A stretch of DNA of 6,277 nt from the NCBI GenBank assembly GCA_020718945.1, contig DYRB01000188.1, forward strand, positions 1 to 6,277. Reading direction: 5' to 3'. The translations under genes were made by a program, and so were the position numbers. Under the pieces are notes generated by a model, which saw only the letters and a program-made list of their open reading frames with translations, did not search any database and was not told the origin of the DNA. The DNA is from Lamprocystis purpurea (GTDB lineage Bacteria; Pseudomonadota; Gammaproteobacteria; Chromatiales; Chromatiaceae). Shown here piece after piece: positions 1 to 5,107 of this stretch (positions are counted from its first letter, which is position 1; each line of letters starts with the position of its first letter).

Positions 1-604
1 AGAGGTCCAGCTTGCTGGTGGAGATCTTCAGCGGGGTGTCGTGACGACCCATCAGGGCGGTACCCCAGCCGCCGGCCAGGCCGACGAAGGTGTTACGCAT
101 GGTGACGGTTTCGGCGTTGCTGGCGACGTTTTGATTGGTGTCAGTGACGTTGATCCCGAGCTCGATCTGGTAGACGGCCTTGAGCCCGCCGCCCAGGTCC
201 TCGGAGCCCTTGACGCCCAGGCGGTTGGCGCGACCGGCACCCGAAGAGGTGACACCGGCACGGTTGTAAGCCACCGAGGAGGGGACGTAGCCGTTGGCCA
301 TGCCCCAACCGTTGAAGTTGGAGCCGCCGCCAACGGTTTGGGGCGCGACGGCAGTGGCGCCGATTGGGGCAACAGCACCGGGGACCACGGGGCCAAGGTT
401 GACGCCGTTGCGCGCCCAGATCGAGGGCATTGCAACGCCAAGGACGGTGACCGGGAGGAAGTTGGCGACTGGCGCGATGGCGTTGTCGACGTCGACATAG
501 TCGAGGGAGACGTTCATCTTGCCGTACAGGACAGCGTCGGCCATGGCCGCGGCCGGGGCGACGAGGGCGGCGGCGACCGCCAGGGAGATAAGCTTCTTGT
601 TCAT
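1..604 (-). CDS. Outer-membrane general porin, N-terminal part (truncated by window edge)
   Basis: This is a Gram-negative general porin (16-stranded, trimeric beta-barrel family) that would form a passive diffusion channel in the outer membrane. The first 201 residues are visible; the stop lies beyond base 1. The start ATG at 604-602 is preceded by GGAG with a 6-base gap. Residues 1-22 form a typical Sec signal peptide (MNKK, hydrophobic core, cleavage after AMA). The mature protein opens with DAVLYGKMNVSLDY, the usual first strand. Residues 125-150 hold the family hallmark RLGVKGSEDLGGGLKA followed by a YQIE strand, and residues 170-193 hold RNTFVGLAGGWGTALMGRHD, the strands before the constriction loop. 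Residues about 41-124, the expected first external loop, form an unusually long Ala/Pro/Val/Gly-rich insertion. Codon choice is somewhat less GC-extreme than in neighbouring genes, as often seen in highly expressed genes. The family call is firm; solute preference cannot be told. Confidence 0.92.
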   Translation of the reverse strand, partial: MNKKLISLAVAAALVAPAAAMADAVLYGKMNVSLDYVDVDNAIAPVANFLPVTVLGVAMPSIWARNGVNLGPVVPGAVAPIGATAVAPQTVGGGSNFNGWGMANGYVPSSVAYNRAGVTSSGAGRANRLGVKGSEDLGGGLKAVYQIELGINVTDTNQNVASNAETVTMRNTFVGLAGGWGTALMGRHDTPLKISTSKLDL

Positions 605-634
605 TGAGAACTCCAGTGTTGTGGATTTGACCAA

Positions 635-652
635 TGTCTGCTTAACCAGACA
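635..652 (-). other. Small hairpin in the porin 5' leader
   Basis: TGTCTG (635-640) and CAGACA (647-652) are perfect complements around a 6-base loop, CTTAAC. They lie about 30 bases upstream of the porin start and downstream of the predicted transcription start. A leader hairpin could stabilise the mRNA, or the palindrome could bind a regulator. The stem is only 6 bp, so it may have no role. Confidence 0.35.
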
Positions 653-673
653 GACGCATGCTTTGCGGGGAGA

Positions 674-722
674 ATAATAGGCGACCCGGGAGATTCGCGC
701 AACAGTTTTTTTGAAAAAAGAT
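674..722 (-). promoter_or_regulatory. Predicted sigma-70-type promoter of the porin gene with UP-like A/T tract
   Basis: On the minus strand a TATTAT -10 box (679-674) lies 17 bases from TTGCGC (702-697), which matches the -35 consensus only in its TTG. Just upstream (720-706) is an A/T tract reading CTTTTTTCAAAAAAA. It is very AT-rich against the surrounding GC-rich DNA and sits where an UP element would contact the RNA polymerase alpha subunit. Transcription would begin near 667, leaving a leader of about 60 bases. A strong promoter fits an abundant outer-membrane protein. The tract is also a T/A inverted repeat, but it is not a terminator because it has no GC stem. Confidence 0.65.
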
Positions 723-1096
723 ACAAAACGCCGTCTTGTTGTGATTTAGCCACGCCCGACGGGGCCTCGGCGGCTATGCAGGGCCCGGCGCGGCGACATC
801 CGTTGCGATCAGGCAACAGTCACCGGGGCGGGTGGCCGACGGGGCGCTCTGGGCCAGGCATCGGGGGGCAGGCAGGGCCTGCGCTTGGGTTTGTCACCCC
901 GCGACCTGGGTGCAGGGTCAGGTTGCCGGCGGGGCAAAGGCCGCGGCTTGGCCTGGGGTTGGGCGCTCGATCTACCTCCTTATATGTTCGAGCAAGGCGG
1001 GTAGCTCGCGGCGCGGGGGGCGGATCTGTCCGCTAGCCACCGTCTCGCGGGCCTGGTGCTCCTAGGCGATGCCGGCGCAGGTCGATCATGCTCCAG
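723..1096. other. Intergenic stretch with no recognisable gene
   Basis: About 375 bases separate the porin promoter from the end of the DHOD gene. Short open frames exist on both strands, but none has a ribosome site plus a protein-like composition, and all look like chance frames in GC-rich DNA. I see no tRNA fold. Weak inverted repeats are present: GTTGC/GCAAC (802-806 with 813-817), GCAGG/CCTGC (872-876 with 878-882), and GCTCGA/TCGAGC (965-970 with 988-993). The loop of the last contains ACCTCCTTA on the plus strand, the same as the 3' end of 16S rRNA. Read on the minus strand this is a perfect Shine-Dalgarno sequence, but no start codon follows within the usual distance. Confidence 0.6.
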
Positions 1097-1110
1097 GGCT
1101 GTCAGCAGCC
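1097..1110 (-). other. Hairpin over the DHOD stop codon, no U-tract
   Basis: GGCTG (1097-1101) and CAGCC (1106-1110) pair around a 4-base loop that includes the TGA stop of the dehydrogenase gene. No run of T follows on the minus strand, so this is not a convincing intrinsic terminator. It could mark the 3' end or protect it, or be coincidental. Confidence 0.25.
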
Positions 1111-2070
1111 GCAGACGACGGGCGGGCGTTCGTGCAGCCGCAGGGACCCGGTCAACTGGGAGACGTGGCTCAGCCCGTGGCGCCCCAGGTAGTCGCAGAT
1201 GCCGGCGTTGATGGTCTTGCAAATCAATGGGTCGTAGAACAGGGCCGTGCCCAGGCCCACGGCGCTGGCCCCGGCGATGAGGAACTCCAGGGCATCCCGG
1301 GCGCTCTGCACCCCGCCCTGACCGATGATCGGGACCCGGTGCTCGCGGCACACCTGATAGACCTGGTGCACCTTGAGCAGGGCTATGGGCTTGATGGCCG
1401 GGCCCGAGAGCCCGCCCTGGTTGTTGCCGATCACCGGGGTGCGGCTGTCCAGGTCGATGGCCATGCCCATCAGGGTGTTGATCACCGAGAAGGCGTCGCC
1501 GCCCGCCTCCAGGCAGCCCCGGGCGTTGGCCGCGATGTCGGTCTGGTTGGGCGAGAGCTTGACGATCAGAGGCTTGGACGTGGCCCTGCGGCAGGCGGCG
1601 ACCACCCGCGCCGACATCTGCGGGTCGTTGCCGAAGGCCACGCCGCCCTCCTTGACGTTCGGGCAGGAGATGTTGATCTCCATGGCGTCGATGGGCGAGT
1701 CGTCGAAGCGCCGGGTGACCTCGTAGTATTCCTCCACCGTGGAGCCCGACACGTTGGCGATGAAGCGGGTCTCGCTGAAGTCCAGGGTCGGCAGTATGTC
1801 GCGGACCACAAAATCCACCCCCGGGTTCTGCAACCCGATGGCGTTGAGCATCCCGGCGGGGGTCTCATAGACCCGGTGGGGCTGGTTGCCCAGGCGCGGC
1901 TCCAGGGTGGTCCCCTTGAGGCACACGGCCCCGGCGTCGCGGTTGGAGAACCCCTTGACCCGGGTGTACTCCTCGCCGAAGCCCACGCACCCGGACAGCA
2001 GGACCAGGGGGGTGCCGAAGCGCATCCCGCAGAATTCCATCTCGAGGCGCGGATCGTTGGCTGTGATCAT
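1102..2070 (-). CDS. pyrD: Dihydroorotate dehydrogenase, class 1B-like catalytic subunit
   Basis: This FMN enzyme oxidises dihydroorotate to orotate, the fourth step of de novo pyrimidine synthesis, in the cytosol. The 322-residue protein is a full-length TIM-barrel DHOD. Landmarks are GFGEEY (30-35), KGTTLEPR with the FMN-binding Lys52, MLNAIGLQNPGVD (74-86), GSTVEEY (109-115), NISCPNVKEGG with catalytic base Cys136, VKLSPN with Lys171, GGLSGPAIKP (219-228) and the FMN-phosphate region GQGGVQSARDALEF (250-263). A Cys rather than Ser base, and the whole motif set, indicate class 1B, which normally pairs with the FeS/FAD subunit PyrK and uses NAD. No pyrK is in the window. I chose the ATG at 2070; the frame stays open to 2160, but that extension runs into a repeat element and is not DHOD-like. 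The ribosome site is weak (AGG, 8-base gap). The tail ends with an unusual Cys-Gly-Cys. Confidence 0.93.
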   Translation of the reverse strand: MITANDPRLEMEFCGMRFGTPLVLLSGCVGFGEEYTRVKGFSNRDAGAVCLKGTTLEPRLGNQPHRVYETPAGMLNAIGLQNPGVDFVVRDILPTLDFSETRFIANVSGSTVEEYYEVTRRFDDSPIDAMEINISCPNVKEGGVAFGNDPQMSARVVAACRRATSKPLIVKLSPNQTDIAANARGCLEAGGDAFSVINTLMGMAIDLDSRTPVIGNNQGGLSGPAIKPIALLKVHQVYQVCREHRVPIIGQGGVQSARDALEFLIAGASAVGLGTALFYDPLICKTINAGICDYLGRHGLSHVSQLTGSLRLHERPPVVCGC

Positions 2071-2133
2071 CGGGAAAACCTGCGCATCATGGGTGCACCG
2101 CCGGGGTGCGCTGACCCTAACAAAAGCAGTTGA

Positions 2134-2262
2134 GCCGCAAATGAACGCAAATAGACGCAAATAAACAAGGACTTCGTCTCGGTCTCCGGTTAACCCTGCG
2201 GGTGACCTGCGGACTCTACCTAACCGACTGGCCCATTTGCGTAAATTTGCGTAATTTGCGGC
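2134..2262. repeat. Inverted-arm element with phased CGCAAAT repeats
   Basis: The left arm (2134-2162) carries CGCAAAT at 2136, 2146 and 2156, exactly 10 bases apart. The right arm (2235-2262) carries the reverse complement ATTTGCG at 2235, 2245 and 2254. The arms match end to end apart from a one-base length difference and the two-base linkers, and both outer ends read GCCGCAAAT. The central 70 bases contain CGGTTA/TAACCG (2187-2192 with 2221-2226), a palindrome GGTTAACC (2188-2195) and CCTGCGG twice (2195, 2206). The element fills most of the space between two divergent genes. It could be a dispersed palindromic repeat or small non-autonomous mobile element, or a multi-site operator. I recall similar CGCAAAT-type intergenic repeats in other environmental bacteria, but cannot check copy number here. 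Confidence 0.75.
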
Positions 2263-2282
2263 CGAATTGCTCTTCCTAGGCT
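2255..2282 (+). promoter_or_regulatory. Weak candidate promoter for trmL
   Basis: TTTGCG (2255-2260), inside the right arm of the repeat element, lies 16 bases before TAGGCT (2277-2282), a poor -10 match. It is the best pair I can see upstream of trmL and would give a leader of about 60 bases. If real, the repeat element would be supplying the -35 region. The matches are weak and this is only a candidate. Confidence 0.2.
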
Positions 2283-2351
2283 GAAAGGGCGGCGCAAGGG
2301 TCGGCGCACCGCCACGACCTCGCTCAACCCAACCGCAACCGGAGCCCAGCC

Positions 2352-2837
2352 GTGTTCGATGTCGTCCTGTACCAGCCGGAGATCCCGCCCAACACCGGCA
2401 ACGTCATGCGCCTGTGCGCCAATGCCGGGGCCCGGCTACACCTGATCGAGCCCCTGGGCTTCGTGCTCGAGGACCGCCACCTGAGGCGCGCCGGGCTGGA
2501 CTACCGGGAATGGGTCGAGGTGCGGGTCCACCCCAGCCTGGAGGCCTACCGGGCGGCGGCCAGACCGGCGCGATTATATGCCTGTAGCACCCGCGGCAAC
2601 GAGCCCTATACGGGGCCGGGTTACCTGCCCGGGGACGCCTTCCTGTTCGGCCCCGAGACCCGCGGCCTGCCGCCGGAGGTCCTGGACGACTGCCCGGCGC
2701 AGCGGCGCATCTACCTGCCCATGTGCCCCCACAACCGCAGCCTCAACCTCTCCAACGCCGTGGCCGTGGTGGTCTTCGAGGCCTGGCGGCAGAACGGCTT
2801 CGGCGGGGCGGTGCGGGGTGCGGCCGAGTTGCCTTAG
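2352..2837 (+). CDS. trmL: tRNA (cytidine/uridine(34)-2'-O)-methyltransferase TrmL
   Basis: TrmL is a small SPOUT-class methyltransferase that uses S-adenosylmethionine to methylate the 2'-OH of the wobble nucleotide 34 in certain tRNA-Leu species, in the cytosol as a homodimer. The 161-residue product is full length for the family. It follows the E. coli protein closely: LYQPEIPPNTGNVMRLCAN (6-24), IEPLGF (32-37), RRAGLDY (45-51), FGPETRGLP (99-107) and PHNRSLNLSNAVAVVVFEAW (126-145). The last two are the knotted SAM-binding motifs. The start is GTG at 2352, with GGAG seven bases upstream, and the protein begins FDVVLYQPE as expected. It is a single gene, divergent from the DHOD gene and convergent with the ABC operon. 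Nothing in the active site looks broken. Confidence 0.96.
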   Translation: MFDVVLYQPEIPPNTGNVMRLCANAGARLHLIEPLGFVLEDRHLRRAGLDYREWVEVRVHPSLEAYRAAARPARLYACSTRGNEPYTGPGYLPGDAFLFGPETRGLPPEVLDDCPAQRRIYLPMCPHNRSLNLSNAVAVVVFEAWRQNGFGGAVRGAAELP

Positions 2838-2862
2838 ATACGCCATCGCCTGGGCTGCCTGG

Positions 2863-2888
2863 GGTTGGTACCAATGCCCATCCCAACC
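2863..2888. other. Weak inverted repeat in the convergent gene junction
   Basis: GGTTGG (2863-2868) and CCAACC (2883-2888) can form a 6-bp stem with a 14-base loop just after the trmL stop. A perfect 10-bp palindrome, TTGGTACCAA (2865-2874), overlaps the left side. There is no T-run on either side, so an intrinsic terminator is not established. The 120 bases between the two convergent genes show no other signal apart from a hairpin at the far stop codon. Confidence 0.25.
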
Positions 2889-2950
2889 AGAAGGTACCGT
2901 GCCGGATGTCTGACGCCCCCGTCCGTCTGCTGCATCTGTCCGATGGGGAT

Positions 2951-2964
2951 GGGCTCGCTAGCCC
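2951..2964 (-). other. Hairpin over the stop codon of the GldG-like gene
   Basis: GGGCT (2951-2955) and AGCCC (2960-2964) form a compact 5-bp stem with a 4-base loop that includes the TAG stop at 2960-2958. No U-tract follows on the minus strand. It may help end the operon transcript or be chance; termination here may depend on Rho. Confidence 0.3.
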
Positions 2965-4373
2965 CGCCACCGATACCAGCGTATGGCCAGCCCGGAGATC
3001 AGGAACACCAGGGGCAGCACCACCAGGGACAGCCCGCCTACCAGGACCCGGCGTAGGTCGTCGAGTTTGACCTCCCGGTCCCCGGCCCAGCGGTCCGGGG
3101 CGGCGTCCGGGCCCTGCTGGCCGCTGGCCCAGCGCACCAGGCGCAGGCCCAGGTCGCGGTTGCCGCCCTGGTTGAGATTGGCATTGCTGAGGAAATCCCC
3201 GTCCCCGACCAACACCAGGCGCTGCTCCCGCGGGGCACCCTTGGCATCGCCGGGGGCCGGGCGGGACAGGGCCAGGACGACGCTGAGCGGGCCCGGCTCC
3301 TCGCCCGCCGCCGGGTCCCGGGTCAGGGCCCCGCGGATGGGGCCGGTCTCGTTCCAACTCCCGGCGCGGGTGGCCAGACGGGTCGCGGTGCCCCAGTCGG
3401 AGGCGGCCTCCAGCACCAGGGCGGCGGCCCCGGGAAACAGGGCGGCGGCCTTGAGCCTGGCGGTCAGGGGGTGGTCCGGGTAGTCGCCGACCATGGCCAC
3501 GGCCGGGGAGTCGATGCCCAGGGCCCGGACATTGGCGTCCACGATGGTCCCCGGGAGTACCCGCAGCCCCAGTTCCGCGGCCAGCGGGGCGAGCCCACCC
3601 AGGCCGCCGGGGTCCAGCAGCCAGAGCAGGTTGCCGCCGCGGCGCAGATAGTCCTGGATCTGTTCCACTTCCCCGGGGAAGAGGTCCACCGCCGGGGTGG
3701 TCAACAGCAGCAGGTCGGTGTCCTCCGGGACCTGGGGCTGGGCCGCCAGGTCCAGGGAGGCGAGCCGCAGGCCCTGGCCCTGCAGGAGCTGGCCGAAGCG
3801 GCCCAGGTCCGCCCCCGCCGCACTCTGGATGCTGCGCTCGCCGTGACCGATGAGGGCCGAGACCAGGGGTGAGCGGTCGGCGCTGAGCCTGGCCATGGCG
3901 TCGGTCACCGCCGCCTCGCTGAGTTCACGCACCGTCTCGCGTTTGCCCTGGTATTCCAGGACCAGTTGGCCGAGGACCGTGACCTCCGCATCCCGGGCCT
4001 GCTCGGGGAAGCGGCTTGGGTCTATGAAGCGCAGGGCCAGGTCTGGGCGGGCCTGACGGTAGAGGGCGACCAGGCGCTCGATGGACGCGGCCACGGGGTG
4101 GTCCTGGGCCACATAGGCGCCGATGTGCAGGGGTGCCTTGAGCCCGGCGAGTACGGCCTCGGTCTGGGGGGACAGGCTGTTCTGGCCGCTCCGGGTCCAG
4201 TCCCACAGGATGTCGTGGCGGGCCGCCAGCCAGCCGCTCAGGACCACCGCGGCGCTGAGCAGGACCACGAACACGAGGTCGGCCAGGGCGCGATGCAGCG
4301 CGGTCAGCCAGGCCCGGGGCACCTCCGGAGGTGGGACCTGGGCGGCCTCCGGGGTCGGGTCCGGGGCCTTCAT
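2958..4373 (-). CDS. GldG-family auxiliary protein of an ABC transporter
   Basis: This third gene of the ABC operon encodes a 471-residue GldG-like protein, the 'ABC-type transport system involved in gliding motility, auxiliary component' family. It has a proline-rich cytosolic start (residues 4-20), a membrane helix at about 31-50, a large extracytoplasmic domain, and a second helix at about 444-465 followed by a short basic end. Family features visible are SLSPQTEAVLAGL (67-79), IERLVALYRQARPDL (98-112), GHGER (177-181), DTDLLLLTTPAVDLFPGEV (218-236), RRGGNLLWLLDPG (244-256) and LVGDGDFLSN (388-397). The start ATG at 4373 overlaps the permease stop (ATGA) and has GGAGG five bases upstream, so coupled translation is likely. 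The frame stays open far upstream, but that part is an off-frame shadow of the permease and ATPase. The substrate is unknown; gliding should not be inferred. Confidence 0.88.
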   Translation of the reverse strand: MKAPDPTPEAAQVPPPEVPRAWLTALHRALADLVFVVLLSAAVVLSGWLAARHDILWDWTRSGQNSLSPQTEAVLAGLKAPLHIGAYVAQDHPVAASIERLVALYRQARPDLALRFIDPSRFPEQARDAEVTVLGQLVLEYQGKRETVRELSEAAVTDAMARLSADRSPLVSALIGHGERSIQSAAGADLGRFGQLLQGQGLRLASLDLAAQPQVPEDTDLLLLTTPAVDLFPGEVEQIQDYLRRGGNLLWLLDPGGLGGLAPLAAELGLRVLPGTIVDANVRALGIDSPAVAMVGDYPDHPLTARLKAAALFPGAAALVLEAASDWGTATRLATRAGSWNETGPIRGALTRDPAAGEEPGPLSVVLALSRPAPGDAKGAPREQRLVLVGDGDFLSNANLNQGGNRDLGLRLVRWASGQQGPDAAPDRWAGDREVKLDDLRRVLVGGLSLVVLPLVFLISGLAIRWYRWRG

Positions 4374-5107
4374 GCCAGCCTCCGGTTGGCCAGGCGGCGG
4401 TGGGCCAGGGCCAGGAACAGGGCCGCAAACAGAATGAAATAGGCGATGTCGCTCAGGCGCACGCCGCCGGTCAGGAACCACAGCAGGTGCTCGTTCCAGG
4501 ACAACCAGTCGAACAGCGTGGTGGCCGGCTCGAAGACTCGTTTCGCCTCGCCGATCAAGGAGAACAGGATGAGCAGGCCGTAGGCGGCCACCAAGGCAAT
4601 GCCGGGCTGGGCGCTCAGGGTGGAGGCGAAGAGCCCGACGGCGGCGAACATCAGGGTCGCCAGCCACAGCCCCAGGGTCGCGGCGGCCAGCAGCCCCGGG
4701 TCCAGCTCCGCCGCCCCGGCCACGGTCAGGGCCAGGAGCGGCGGCAGCAGGCAGACCAGGGTGAGCAGCCCGGCCAGGCCCAGGTACTTGCCCAGCACCA
4801 GTTCGAGGATGGACACCGGGGCCGACCCGAGCAGGTTGGCGCTGCCCTCGTGGCGCTCGCCGCCGAACATCCGCGCCGCCAGCAGGGGGGCACTGACCAG
4901 GGTCAGGGCCGCGGCCAGGCCCCAGAGGTTCAGGGACAGCTCCAGGGTCAGGCCGACGGTGCGCTTGGCCGCCTCCAGGCCCGTGTAGCTCTCCAAAACG
5001 CGCAGGAAGGTCCAGGCCAGGATCAGTTGGTTGGCGGCCAGCAGCAGCCAGCCGAGCGGGGTCAGGAGCCCGGCGCGCCACTCCCGTTGGGCCAAGACCA
5101 GGATCAT
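4370..5107 (-). CDS. ABC-2-type transporter permease (GldF-like)
   Basis: This is the membrane subunit of the transporter encoded by its two neighbours. The 245-residue protein has about six hydrophobic helices, at roughly residues 15-37, 58-78, 105-130, 139-164, 168-187 and 219-237. Between helices 2 and 3 is the cytoplasmic segment RMFGGERHEGSANLLGSAPV (79-98), followed by ELVLGKYLG (102-110). This matches the usual ABC-2/GldF pattern 'R..GER..GT..LL..P.S....V.GK', which contacts the ATPase. The start at 5107 overlaps the ATPase stop by four bases (ATGA), and the end overlaps the next start the same way, so the three genes are co-transcribed and probably translationally coupled. The ribosome site is a purine-rich GGGGGCGAGG stretch. 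Substrate and direction (import or export) cannot be read from the sequence; this permease class is mostly linked to export or to mechanical and envelope roles. Confidence 0.9.
   Translation of the reverse strand: MILVLAQREWRAGLLTPLGWLLLAANQLILAWTFLRVLESYTGLEAAKRTVGLTLELSLNLWGLAAALTLVSAPLLAARMFGGERHEGSANLLGSAPVSILELVLGKYLGLAGLLTLVCLLPPLLALTVAGAAELDPGLLAAATLGLWLATLMFAAVGLFASTLSAQPGIALVAAYGLLILFSLIGEAKRVFEPATTLFDWLSWNEHLLWFLTGGVRLSDIAYFILFAALFLALAHRRLANRRLA

Noticed and set aside
41..607. Long plus-strand open frame opposite the porin
   Set aside because: It is antisense to a clear porin with signal peptide, ribosome site and promoter; its translation is a Gly/Asp/Val-rich shadow.
705..720. 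T-run/A-run inverted repeat as a terminator
   Set aside because: The stem is pure A/T, it lies at the -35 edge of the porin promoter, and no gene ends there.
601..816. 71-codon minus-strand frame upstream of the porin
   Set aside because: It covers the porin promoter and leader and ends at the porin start; it has no ribosome site or recognisable motif.
1033..1089. 18-codon minus-strand frame after the DHOD stop
   Set aside because: Its purine-rich stretch is too close to the ATG to work as a ribosome site, and the short Arg/Gly-rich product is typical of chance frames.
1069..2133. Plus-strand open frame of over 350 codons opposite the DHOD gene
   Set aside because: The minus strand carries complete DHOD motifs. 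The antisense frame is open only because of GC-rich codon structure and has no known motifs.
2071..2160. Upstream ATG giving DHOD 30 more residues
   Set aside because: The extension has no DHOD similarity, and its first codons lie inside the phased repeat element.
2134..2262. Phased repeats as a replication origin (iterons) or CRISPR array
   Set aside because: There is no replication gene nearby. The words are 7 bases with 2-3-base gaps in inverted arms, unlike CRISPR repeat-spacer units, and six copies in a gene junction are thin support for an origin.
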